64,000 bases of DNA from the NCBI GenBank assembly GCA_016801885.1, contig CM028895.1, positions 12,238,001-12,302,000 of the forward strand, read 5' to 3'. The notes under the pieces are model-generated. The model saw only the letters and a program-made list of their open reading frames with translations. It was not told the origin of the DNA and searched no databases. Shown here in pieces: positions 12,089-22,439 of this stretch (position 1 is its first letter; the number at the start of each line of letters is the position of its first letter). Position numbers and translations under genes: made by a program. The stretch is from Toxotes chatareus. Lineage: Eukaryota > Chordata > Actinopteri > Toxotidae.

Positions 12089-15000
12089 ATGAGCATCCTC
12101 CGAGATTTGGCGGAGGAGGCAAAATCAAACGCTAGGCGAAATGATGTGATCCAGTTAGAGCTGAGAGGAGAAAGCGTGCATCAACACGTCTCGGTGACCG
12201 TTGGCCAGCAGGGATGCCATCCTTCCGCCTTTGAGGTCTGCTAGAAAGGTTAGTACAGTCCAACGCGAATATCGCCTCAGGCGATAACCTGGAATTAATC
12301 GTCCAGGTGGTGAGAAATCCCAGCGGCGGTGTCAAAAAAAACTGCACAAAACTTTAGAGTGCGAAATCATTCAAAAGAAGAAAGCGCCATCTGTGCGTGG
12401 TAAACAATAACGATGATTGTCTCTGCTTAGCCATCTGCCTAGCTCACCTCACAAACCCGGGGTTGGCGTCAGCGAGGTTGTAGAAACGAGGAGAGAGTTG
12501 CAGCGTCTAGCCGGTCTGAGTGAGCAGGCGCCCGTGACCTTTAGCGGCGTGGTAAATTTGAAAATATTCTCAGGCGTAAAATTGTGGTCTTTCACAAAAC
12601 TGCAGGCAGCGTCCTCTCTCTCATTTTGAGACCGCTTTTTCTGATCGTTCAAATCCTCTATTTCTGCTTTTGTTGCAAAATCATTACTACGGTATACAAA
12701 ATCTGAAAGGTTTTCTGGGTGCTAGAATACGTTTGTCAGTATTGTTACAAGACCTTTGAAAACTCACACACACACGTTGCCCGGCTACTGCCCGTCTGCT
12801 GTGACCTCTGTCCAGTGGGAGAGGATCTCAGCCGCGTATACTGCCAGGACTGCGGCAGGATGTGTTATGCGCCTTTGTGCTTTTCCAGACACAAAAGAGC
12901 CTCGGCAGAGGGTGAAAAGTGCATCAGTACTTGCGGTATGATTAAAAGATGCAGGGATTGTAGAAATCTGTACACCGTCAGTAAAACAGCAAAGTCTCAC
13001 ACCTGTCCTCTGAAGGCGTGTCACATCTGCGGGGAAAAAGTAGCCCTCGACAGTCTGAGCGCGGAGCAGCACCGATGCTACATCCAGCCTCTCCGCGCCG
13101 GTGGCGAACACGGTGAAAAATTGATTTTTACGATTTTGAAGCGTTAAATCGACAGGGAAGGGTGCCGTCCCTTACTTGGTGTGCACCAAAACATGGAAGG
13201 GTGAAGAGTGGGGCTCTTACGGTTTAGACTGCGTCAGAGACTTTCTCCTGCGTTTCAGGAGACCTCTTTACCAGGGAGCCACGTTTATAGCCCTGGCAGC
13301 TCGAGGTTTTGACAGCTACCTGATCCTCAACTGCATGATAGAACTGGGTTACAAACCTTCTCACCTCATCATGCCGCGGCAGTAAAGTTCTGAGTTTCAC
13401 AGATCCTGATTTCGGTTAAAATTCATCGACTCGTTATGTTTTCTCACCATGCCTTTAAGCGCTATGCCCAAAGCCTTGGGTTTTAGCGATCAGAGCAAGG
13501 CTACTTCCCTCACAGGTTCAGCTCAAAGAAGCGTTTAAGATCGTCGGACCCTACCCCCACCCAGCGATTACGGTGTAGAGCATGACATCTCATCAGCGAG
13601 CAGAGTTTCAGCGCTGATGCGAAACAGCTTCTCAGGGTATCTTTCACTTTGAAAAGGAAGCTCTGTACTATTGTAAAAATGGCGTCCGCATTCTCTTAGA
13701 GGATCGCCAGATTCAGAAATCAGTTTCTCCGCGACACGGGAGTGGACCCTTTCAGCTGCGTGACTATCGCCTCAGCCTGCATGAAAGTGTTTCTCACCAA
13801 TTTCCTGCCCCCTCAATCCTTGGCCATACCTTCGCCCGACAACTACAGGCGTCAGTGCAAAAGCTATTCAAACGCCTCCATCCAGTGGTTAGAGTGGGTG
13901 GCGCGCACAGAAAACAAGTTTATTAACGCGCTCTGAGCGAGGGAGAAAAAACAAATAGGGCCTTACTTTGTGGGCGGTTATGCGAAATCGAAGGTGTAAA
14001 ATGCAGCGTGGGAATTTCTGGGGTGCTTTTATCACGGTTGTCCGCCTGTTTTCAGCCCTGCGAGGCGTGTCCTTTGACAGGAACCCCCTATGAGGCGCTG
14101 CTGCGAAGCTACCTGTGAGAAATTACAAAGACTGGAAAAGCGTTTACGAGTCCGCCCGCGATCGTCATGAGAGAACACGAATGGTCAGAGATGACACGCT
14201 CTCACTCCGGAGTGATGGCCTTTCTCAAAGCGCTTTCGAGCCCCCAAAACCTCTCTCCCTCGCCAAGCTCTCTCTGGAGGCAGGACCTGCGCCCGTGAGG
14301 TTGAGATACACAGGCGACCTCTGGCCGAAACCGTGCAGTGCGTGGGCGTGGCGTCTCTGTACCCCTCGTCAATTGTAACTGCGTACCCGCTAGAAACCAC
14401 CCGACCGTCGTATACAAAGACTTTGATGACCCACGAAACTACTACGGGCTCATCAGCGCGCCGTCGTCTACCCTCCTCGCGGGCTCTTTTTCCTGTACTG
14501 CCTTACAAAACCTCTCGAGGCAAATTGGTGTTCACCCTCTGCCGTCGTGTGCTGAAACAAACAATCAGACATCCTCATGCAAACACGGCGATGAGGCTAG
14601 GCGTTGGCGGGGTGTGGGTCACCGTCGAATTCAACAAAGCTCTGGATCGCGGTTACAGAGTCGCATGAGATTAACGAGTGTGGCACTTTGGCGGACGTGG
14701 CGATTCCATCTTTGTCGACTACATACACACCTTTCTGAAAGGAAAGCAGGAGGCTTGGGTACCCCCAGAGCGTGTGATGAGGAAAGCAGGCAAAAGTACA
14801 TCAGAGACTATCGGCTCCATCAAAGGCGTCCAATTAGGCGCAGACAAAATTGAAACCAACCCAGCCAGGAGACAGGTGTCTAAGCTCTGCCTCAACAGCT
14901 TCTGGGGCAAGTTTGCGAAGAGAAGTAATATGACTAGAACCGAGCTGATCAGCGAGCCGCAGCAGATTTTTCCGCTTGATGTTTTCAGGCCAGCATCGAG

Positions 15001-15602
15001 TCAAGTACTTTTCCTTCCTCAGCGACAAAACCGCCATGGTTCAGTGGAATTACCACGAGCGATCGTCGTACCTCCCGGCAGATCCAATAACGTTTTTTTT
15101 CGTCGCCGCCTTCACCACCGCCTCGCCCGTCTCAAGTTGTGCAGTATCTGGAACAGTTGGGAGACAGGGTCCTCTATACCGATACAGATAGCCTGATTTA
15201 TTCGGTGAAAGAGGAGAGTCCCCCTTGGAACTGGGTCATTATCTGGGGATTTGGGCGGATGAGCTGGGGCGACAGCATTCAAGAATCGCCGCCGCCCGGT
15301 CCTAAAAGTTCGCCTACCAAACTAGAAATAGTAAAAAGGTAGTGATCTTGCGCGTCAAGGGTATCACTCAGACCCGAGACAACAGCGGCGAGTCAACTTT
15401 GGCGGTGTGAAAGAGCTGGTGGAAGGTTATTTGGACCAGTCTAGGGAGAGGAGCAGGGTGATTCAAATCCCTCAACACAACATCGTTAGGGATAAAAAGA
15501 GACTGCTATTGAAAAATTCTGCATTTCAGAAAAAATTTAGAGTGGTATCGACAAAAGGCGTCTGTTTAGCGGCGGGGCGAGAGCCTGCCTTTTGGCTATT
15601 GA
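12089..15602 (+). pseudogene. Protein-primed family B DNA polymerase (Polinton PolB), frameshifted
   Basis: The enzyme replicates the linear element from a terminal-protein primer. The start is taken at ATG 12089 (MSILRDLAEEA) because the upstream frame closes just before it. The stop is 15600-15602, after LPFGY, a typical Polinton PolB ending. Visible parts, in order: N-terminal region to about 12700; a Cys-rich zinc-binding region at 12719-13147 (several CxxC pairs); an exonuclease-type segment with ARGFDSYLILNCMIELGY at about 13297; a later exonuclease motif near 13670-13760; the palm motif with LYPSSI at about 14350; the KLCLNSFWGKFAKRS motif at 14881-14925; and the catalytic YTDTDS at 15174-15191. 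The reading frame switches many times and has several internal stops, so no functional polymerase is encoded. About 1,170 codons is the expected size for the family. Confidence 0.9.
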
Positions 15603-15620
15603 TTTTGAATCGAGTCTGTG

Positions 15621-16309
15621 ATGGAGAAATTAACTTTGATCCTAGACTTACTGCACCTTTTTCATGTCTGGTGGTGGGACCCAGCGGATGTGGGAAAACC
15701 TATTTTGTAAAAAGTGTTTTAGAAAATTTAAAAGATGTTGTAAATAGTGTACCTGAAAATGTAGTGTGGATTTATACGTCCTTTCAACCTATGTATGCTG
15801 AACTACAAAAGATAAATAAAAATATTAAATTTGTTGAAGGTCTGCCTGAGTCTTTTGAAGGCGACAACCTGTTTCCTCCCGAGCAGAGTCATTTGATTAT
15901 TCTGGGCGATGTTATTTTTCAGGCCTCTGACCATCCTGAAGTGGTTAGAATTTTCACGCAGTACAGACATCATAGGCGTATGGCGTCATGATGCTCACTC
16001 AAAATGTATTTCATCGAGGCAAATACAGCCGCACCATCAGTCTGAACAGTAATTATATGGTGCTCTTTAAAAATCCTCGGGATAAATTACAGCTGAATGT
16101 GTTAGCTCATCAGATCTTTCCGTCCCAAAAACCTTTTTTCTGGAAAGTTTTGAAGAGCGCCGTCAAAGACCCTCACGGCTATTTAATCCTCGACCTCACA
16201 CCCACCTGCCCAGAGCGGTACAGACTGAGGACGGGATACTTCCCGGTCAGTGGCCGACAGTGTCGTCCAGAAACCCAGATAAATTCCTCCTCACCATGTC
16301 GAGCGTATA
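15621..16309 (+). pseudogene. Packaging ATPase (FtsK/HerA, A32-like), frameshifted
   Basis: In Polinton-like viruses this ATPase drives DNA into capsids. The Walker A motif GPSGCGKT is intact at 15677-15700. The Walker B region reads LIILGD, where the family normally has two acidic residues (LDD), so one key position is lost. A frameshift near 15985-15991 breaks the gene between the QYRHH segment and the LTQNVFHRGKYSRTISLNSN segment, which then continues in the next frame. The start is uncertain: the long open frame reads through from the polB tail (15407). The end is taken where a shifted frame closes at about 16309, overlapping the next gene. It lies directly after polB in the usual Polinton order. 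Confidence 0.85.
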
Positions 16310-16631
16310 AAAAGGCGGTCCCTTACTCAAAGCTCTGTACCTGGCTCGCCTCAGAAAGCGTCGAGATATTCTAGCTCACTGTTAGCGGACTTTCTCAGCG
16401 CCCTGTGTGAGATCGCCGTCAATATTTTGAAAAGCAACATTCCCCTCTCGTCTCAACAATATCTGAAACTAAAGAGACAGAAAAAAATTATCAAACTGTT
16501 GGCGGACAGAAAAGTGGGTTTGAAACGTAAAAACAAGTGTTAAAAAGAAGCAGGCGGAGTTTCTTTTACCCCTACTCTCAGCCGCTATACCTATCGCCGG
16601 AAACCTCATAGGAGGACTTATAAGAAAATAA
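16296..16631 (+). pseudogene. Small basic Polinton virion-type protein (adenovirus pX-like candidate), frameshifted
   Basis: Short Lys/Arg-rich segments are followed by a hydrophobic, Gly-containing tail (LLPLLSAAIPIAGNLIGGLI, about 16564-16623). This combination of LARLRKRRDIL, an ALCEIAVNILK helix, a basic linker and a hydrophobic end resembles the small basic protein found between ATPase and later genes in fish Polintons, which has been compared with adenovirus core protein X. The pieces lie in different frames, so the gene is broken. The assignment rests on my memory of the family pattern. Confidence 0.5.
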
Positions 16632-16632
16632 A

Positions 16633-17425
16633 ATGTCTCTGAGGGCGAGCCAGAAAATGTTTCTCCTCTCACCCCAGCAGCTGAGCCGTCTGACCCGCCC
16701 GAATCTTCTTCTTCTATCAGACAGGCGGCGAAGATGATTTGGGCGTTCAAATGAGAGAGATTTTTTAAGCGAACCCGGATTGAGTTCCTATGAAAAAATC
16801 AAAAAAAATACGGCGCGCTCCTGCAAAGATACCTCGCTCTGATCAAGCAGGGTCAGAAAGAGGAGCGTCGGGTGACTTTGTCTTTGCATCATGACCCGTC
16901 GCGAGAGGAGGGGAAGGAGTTCACGCCCTTGGCGGACACGACAACGGCGCCCGCCCGATACCGCAAAAAGGATTGACGGAGCAGGATTTAGATGAAACGG
17001 CTAGTGAGATATTAAAAGTCTTCCTCCTCGCGATCGCAGAAACACCGATGCGTGATGAAGAAGTTAGCGAAGGTGAGGGGGCTGGACTTGAAGGGAATTT
17101 GTTTATAAGGGAAGACTGTAAAAGGGTCTCATATGATCGATTTGTTTAAAAACCTTTCTTATAAAAAAAGAACCCCACCGCCCGGCTGGTTGGACTAGTT
17201 TCTTAAGTATTCTGAGCGATCTGAGCGTCCGTTATCCGTCGTGACTAACCCTCAAGCGTGAACAGTTGCATCGTCTCAAAAGCGGACGACTTGCGGATCT
17301 TTGGCAAGAAGAAGAAGAACAAGAAGAAAAAAAAAGAAGAAGAAGAAAAGTTAACCTATCTCCACGATGGATTAGTCCGTCGGAAGAGGAGAGGATAAAA
17401 AAGACTGAAGAAACCTTCTAGATGG
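16633..17425 (+). pseudogene. Polinton conserved gene of unknown function, C-terminal basic tract, frameshifted
   Basis: The segment starts at ATG 16633, right after the previous stop. Recognisable pieces are KMFLLSPQQLSRL, a helical part around SEPGLSSYEKIK (about 16770), RVTLSLHHDP (about 16870), and a later part with MIDLFKNLSYKKRTPP (17133-17180) followed by PGW. A poly(Lys/Arg) tract encoded by a GAA/AAG-rich purine run (17307-17349) ends the gene. The order matches a widespread fish Polinton gene whose product is thought to be virion-associated; no enzyme motif is present. Several frameshifts make it non-functional. Confidence 0.5.
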
Positions 17426-17465
17426 ATCCACTTTTCCCCATAAATGACTCATACTCTGTCCTTTT

Positions 17466-17490
17466 CTCAATAAAATCTTTATTCATCAGC
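17466..17490. terminator. Overlapping convergent poly(A) signals
   Basis: AATAAA on the plus strand (about 17470-17475) and its complement TTTATT (about 17480-17485) lie within 20 bases. They mark the point where the rightward and leftward gene clusters meet and share a terminator region. Confidence 0.7.
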
Positions 17491-17589
17491 GTTCACGCGT
17501 CTCGATTACATTTTTATCACGCATTTTACAAGAAAATAATAATAAACAGGATCATCTGCAGCAATCTTTAAGCGTTTGTAAAGAGCAAG

Positions 17590-18096
17590 TCAGGTGGGTA
17601 AAAAGAATCGCATACAGGGTAGACATTCGGATACAGCGTTTGTATTTTTCACAAAGTCAGAGACCGTCGCATCATTTTGGATGCATCTCGGTGGTACAGA
17701 GACAATGCTGCGTGGAAGCGATAATCCGCAGCGCGCGCTGACAGAGATAATAAGCGCAGTGTTGCCCGCAGGTAATGGACAGGGGTGTTGAAGCTGTCGA
17801 TTGTGGTACAAGATCTCTGTAGAAACGGTCTTCCAAAAACTGCGAGATGCTCGAAGGGTAATAATCAAAGTGTGGGGCAGACCGTAAGAGTCGAAAAAAA
17901 AGGTAGCCGCGCCGTTTTCTTCCAGAGTCAAAGCCAACCAGTGTTCTCCGGCATGTGGGAGGGTGTGTGTTGACGATAAAATGCTGCGAGGGGATCTGAG
18001 CGACAAAGTGGCGAGGAAGCTGGTCCGAGGCCCTGCGCCGCAAAAATACATCCCCAGCAGGCGGTGCAAAAGATTTTCCAGCTGATGGTTATTCAT
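17590..18096 (-). pseudogene. Adenain-like cysteine protease (peptidase C5 type), frameshifted
   Basis: The maturation protease of Polinton-type virions processes capsid precursors. The start MNNHQLENLLHRLLG is at 18096. The catalytic-His region reads GEHWLALTLEENG and is followed by FFDSYGLP. The catalytic-Cys motif CGQHCAYYLCQR lies in another frame (visible in the frame open from 18043 to 17672), so at least one frameshift separates His and Cys. Arrangement and spacing fit the adenovirus protease family. It is the last gene of the leftward cluster, close to the convergent poly(A) site. Confidence 0.85.
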
Positions 18097-18104
18097 TTAT
18101 TTTT

Positions 18105-19415
18105 TTTTTTTTTTAGTTAATAATAATCCACCAACACCTGTCGTTTTGAGTTGATTTCCAAAATGGAATCGTAACAGGCGTACACAATCAGAGTGGTAGT
18201 GTGGGGCAGGGAACTCTGAATCTCATCTCAGTCTTAGATTCCCGTTGGAAATGGGGGACAACGTCGTTGTCTTCTCCGGGTTGAGATTGAATACAAACAA
18301 AAGAGTAACCGTCGTTAAATTCTCGACGATCGATGCTCAGAGGTAAATCTTTGAGATGTCTCCCTGTGGCCATGAACACGTTGTAAAATTCTCTGACGAA
18401 ATCCGTCATTAAATCGGGGTTGGAAAGCTTTGGCGGGAATCTGTTTGCCGTCCTGACAGAGGCCAGATATTCCGTCGTTGTGGATAAAATTGAAGGCGAC
18501 AGCTCCCTCGACCCTGTGAAGGCTTAAGTGGTTTACCATGCCCAAAACCACGTATTTGGGCATAGCCCGAAAAGAGATTCTCCTGATTACATACCCTGGA
18601 ATTCTCTGGAATGGAGTAGGTTTTTTTTACGTTGATGCGCGACAAGGGGTAGAAGCGCGTTACCCTTCAGTAAAACCGCTGCATGACCTAAAAGCGTCTG
18701 ACGAGGAAGCGGTGACTTTTTGACAAACAGAGGCCCTAATATCTTCAAGCGAAAATTGGAGTTGCGGGGCCCCATCAGGCAGAAAAAGAGTCGCTGGGCG
18801 GTTCAGTTTAATTCTCATATCCACGTTGTTCAAAAGGAGCCTCTACGCAGAAAAACAGGTCGCCGTGGAGAGGACCCATCAGGTGTACTTCTCTAGAATT
18901 GACCGTGAAAGCGGCTCTCTCATTCAGCCCTCTGTTAGGCCCGTTATTGATCACTATGGAGTCCATGGCTCCCGCCGTATCTTTGTAAAAAAGACCAGCT
19001 AAATTGACTCTTGGCGTGTCTCCTGAAAAGTTGAGCAGAGTTTCAATGATGGCTCTGTAAGGGTGTGTGGAGCTAGACTGAGAAATCAGTCGATCCCCAG
19101 AATCACGTCGCATTGGCTGAACATTGTATTCAGAGGATAATTCACAAGGCCCACGGCGCATCATTACGCCAGGTCGGTACCGTCGACGTTGGTAATTTTC
19201 ACGCATGCGCGTGTAACAAAGTATCGTTGAGATCCAAATACTTTTCACCATCTCCTGGGATAAAAAAACTCAATGGGGCCCCCTTCGGTGATGGCGGAGA
19301 TAGGTGAAATTTCAGTGTACATCTTATCTTCGACAGACAGCTGGGTCATGGGGGCTGAAAATAAATCCAGTTCCGCTAGAGTGCATTCGGGAGATTTATG
19401 ATGTAAAGAGCCATT
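18105..19415 (-). pseudogene. Major capsid protein (hexon-like double jelly roll), frameshifted
   Basis: Structural gene of the Polinton capsid. N-terminal pieces near 19300-19415 contain TQLSVEDKMYTEISPISAI and GPIEFF. The middle piece (19090-18808) contains LISQSSSTHPYRAIIETLLN and LNERAAFTVNSREVHLMGPL. The C-terminal piece contains DLPLSIDRREFNDGYS. The gene ends with VYACYDSILEINSKRQVLVDYY at about 18190-18115, the typical C terminus of this capsid protein. At least four frame changes break it. Identification is by family pattern; the jelly-roll folds cannot be seen directly. Confidence 0.85.
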
Positions 19416-19437
19416 TTAAAGGAATATTATTTCCCCC

Positions 19438-19931
19438 CTAGCGTTTAAAAGATGTCAGACTTTCTGGTAGACTTCCTTCCCTTACGCTTGCTTCTACCGA
19501 GTGAGTTTGTCTTTGAACCCTCACGGGCTTTTTAGGCGAGCTGAAAACCGTTCTCCAGGCGGTCTCTTTTTCAATCTCTTGCGATAACACGAAAATACCG
19601 CCTGATCCCTCTTGCTTCTTGTGATCGGTTAATTTCTCCGTTGCCTGGCTGATCACATCCGATGCGATGTGGCTAGCGGCGATTTAAGATGAGGTTTAGC
19701 GATGGCAAAACCTCTTTTGAGCAGAGGGACCTGAAAGCGAAATAATTTGGAAAATATAGAACCTATACGCGACCGTACATGGCGGGTGCTCCGTAAAACC
19801 GGGTAAAGCACCCCGACTTGACTTTCATAATAGCCGACAAAGCGTTGAGGATCTTCTCTCCAGCGTATCTGAGCCATGGCTTTTCTCTCGAAGCAGGCGT
19901 AGCCGCGAACCGTCCGGTAGATACTGAACAA
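19438..19931 (-). pseudogene. Small Polinton virion protein (pVI-like candidate), frameshifted
   Basis: Starts at ATG 19931 (MFSIYRTVRGYACFERKAMA). It contains the motif GYYESQVGVLYPVLR and an Arg-rich, amphipathic GSIFSKLFRFQVPLLKRGF, followed by a hydrophilic tail in another frame ending at 19438. The GYYESQVG plus amphipathic-helix pattern is shared by small fish Polinton proteins that sit beside the capsid gene and have been suggested to correspond to adenovirus membrane-lytic protein VI. Function is inferred only. Confidence 0.5.
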
Positions 19932-19944
19932 GGGCCTTATCAGG

Positions 19945-20758
19945 CGTCGTAGTTATATAGAGCGGTGTTCAACGTCGAATGTTAGCGGTTTAAAGTGTAG
20001 CTTGGCGATGGTCTTGCCGTAAACAAAGTTTACGTGTCTGTTGCGATCCGTTTTGATCTCGATGTGGATATTTTGATGTACTTTTTTGACACGGGTACAT
20101 AATGTACAGTATGATATCTGATGCTCACCGTATCGCCAAAATGCCCTTTGATGTTGACCACTCCCAGAAGCGGGGAGTAACTATAATACCGTTTGATACT
20201 GAGCGAGGTCTGTGTAAGCGTACAAGCTATTGAACCCTGCGTTGAGATCGGCGGGGTAGGTGGCGGAGGCGGTTGGGTCGAGAGTCCACCATTAAATCGG
20301 TTTTAGGCCTAGCATGTAACCCAAGCGAGTGGGGGCGAGGATTCTGTACCGGCCGTCTCCTTTGAAGTCAAAGCGTTTGGTCACGTTGTTGAAAAGAAAT
20401 GTCGGCGCCGGGGATGTGCTTTTTTAATGGCGGGACTATATGATCCAGGAGTTCTTTTGGACTGTCATAATATCCTCCCCTACCAAATATCAGGTTTGTC
20501 ACCGACCCTACTCTGTCAGGCGGTTCACCTTCTTTCAGTTTTGACAATACAAAATAAGACCCGACCGGAGATAAGTTATACCAGGTGTGGGGGTAAGCGA
20601 TTTCACAGAGACCTCGACCCAGTCTCCGCTCAGTTCGATGGGTTTAGCCAGATCCGTCGTGTAACTAGAACTGGTGTTATTTTAAACATTTCAGACTGGC
20701 GTTGGAAGGCAGGGTGACGTAAAACCCGTCTTGGTTGAAGAGAGTCCATACTGAAGCG
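19945..20758 (-). pseudogene. Minor capsid protein (penton-like single jelly roll), frameshifted
   Basis: Starts MDSL at about 20756. The family N terminus FYVTLPSNAS is present but one frame away. Further pieces are EIAYPHTWYNLSPVG (about 20600), FGRGGYYDSPKELLDHI (about 20480), GVVNIKGHFGDTVSIRY (about 20140), and HYVPVSKKYIKI (about 20095) near the C terminus. This order of motifs is that of the Polinton penton-type capsid gene. It starts about 65 bases after the integrase stop, on the same strand. Multiple frameshifts. Confidence 0.8.
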
Positions 20759-20822
20759 GCGGCGGCGGCGAGTGACTAGAGGAGCGAATAATGAAAGCAG
20801 CGATCGCGAGGCACACAGATTT

Positions 20823-21904
20823 AAATGTCTTTCAGATCCGAGGCTTTGACCCAACTGTTGAATTTCTCAGGCCAGTTTTTCCAGCGTACTAAAACCTGTT
20901 TTACACCCCTGATGATGCGCCTTTTCAAAATTTCTTCCACTCTGTACGTTCTGTCTTTAGCCATTTTTACTTTCTGCAACTCTGCTTATAAAAGCGATCC
21001 CTGGATAGGTTCACCATCATAATCTTTGAGCCTGTATACGGGAGGAGTGCGAGGTAGGCGGTCTGACACCGTAAACACTTAGTCTGTGAAACTTTGTTCG
21101 TATTTTTTATCAAACACCCCTCGTAGTTTGGATATTCTGACCAGTTCCCCTTCTTAAACTTCATCTTTGGCGCCTCTCTGTGTCGAGAGGGAAGCGTGCC
21201 GTACAAATTTTGAAACACTTGAGGCGTTCTCCGAGGTCACCTGCGCAGGAGTCATTTAATACTGCTGTGGAAGCTGTTGTTGTAGCTGTCGACCAAATGT
21301 TGTAAGGCGTCGAGTATCGATGAGTATTGTTGGCGTAAAATATCTCCACATTCTAGTTTTCAGCGTCACGGTTAAATCTTTCAATCACCGAGGCCTTCAG
21401 GTCACTGGCTGTAGCAAAATGTACTATACCGTACTTCTTCATCAGGGCTTCAAACTTTTGGTTGAAAAATTCTTTACCAGCGTCTGTTTGCAGCTTTTCC
21501 GGTGTTTTGCTGTCTTGGAAAATAGATTCAAAGGCCGGCGTTACTGCATCGGCCGTCTTTTTCTTCTTGCCGGACATAGGCCTTTTTGGAAAATACATCG
21601 ATGACCGTTAATAAATACTTGTACCCGTCGTTATGTTCGGACAGAGCCTGCATGTCACAAAGATCAGCCTGAAATTGGTTTAAAGGCGGGGGACAAACAC
21701 TTTCGGTTTCTGGGAAAATGTATTCTGGAGGTTTGTGCAGAGTGTAAGCGTCTTGCTCGGATAAAAACTCTCTGGCGTTTTCGGTCTTGACTTTCTCTCC
21801 GTTTCATCTTGCGGCTCTCTCTGCGAATCGATCTACTCCTCAAAGCTGCCGGATGAGCAGGGTTGTAATACACTCTTTTCATCACCACGCTCTCACCCAT
21901 CCCT
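20823..21904 (-). pseudogene. Retrovirus-like integrase with chromodomain, frameshifted
   Basis: Catalyses insertion of the linear element. Start at about 21904 (MGESVVMKRVYYNPAHPAAL). The catalytic core retains all three acidic residues: LTVIDVFSK (about 21620), LQTDAGKEF (about 21470) and SVIERFNRD (about 21380). The second and third are separated by 33 residues as read here, close to the DD35E spacing. An SH3-like region follows in degraded form (about 21170-20990). The C terminus is a clear chromodomain: RTYRVEEILKRRI, then LVRWKNWPEKFNSW (about 20940-20840), with the stop at about 20823. Frameshifts near 21790, 21560 and 21350 disrupt the reading frame. Confidence 0.9.
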
Positions 21905-22009
21905 CCCTTCTTCAGTAGTTTCTAACGCTGAAATGAAGCAACAATGAGACTAGAGTGCTTTTTTGTTGTTTTCTTTCTTTCTTTATTTTTTTAGGCGCAT
22001 ACATGTTTC

Positions 22010-22412
22010 AACAACACCAAAAAAAATAGCTAAATACAATGTTTAAAGAACATAACATAATACAATGTATGAAGAACATAGCTAAATACAATGTTTGAGC
22101 AAAATAGCTAAATACAATGTTTAAAGAACATAACATAATACAATGTATGAAGAACATAGCTAAATACAATGTTTGAGCAAAATAGCTAAATACAATGTTT
22201 AAAGAACATAACATAATACAATGTTTGAGCAAAATAGCTAAATACAATGTTTGAAGAAAAATAGGTAAAAAACAATGTTTGAAGAAAAAAGCGGCTATAT
22301 ATACAATGTTTGAGCAAAAAATAGCTAAAAATACAATGTTTGAAGAAAATAGGTAAAATACAATGTTTGAAGAAAAAAGCGGCTATATACAATGTTTGAA
22401 GAAAAATATCAA
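22010..22412. repeat. Minisatellite, unit about 24-30 bp
   Basis: About 15 imperfect units built on ATAGCTAAATACAATGTTTGA lie between the integrase and the next leftward gene. Units include variants with AACATAACATAATACAATGT and with GCGGCTATATACAATG. The open frames on the minus strand through it simply repeat the unit and are not taken as genes. Confidence 0.9.
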
Positions 22413-22439
22413 AAAGCATGCCCATCTAACTTTTAAAAT

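Noticed and set aside
22008..22425. 79-codon ORFs on the minus strand (repetitive Phe/Leu/His/Cys)
   Set aside because: They translate the minisatellite unit over and over. No independent evidence of coding.
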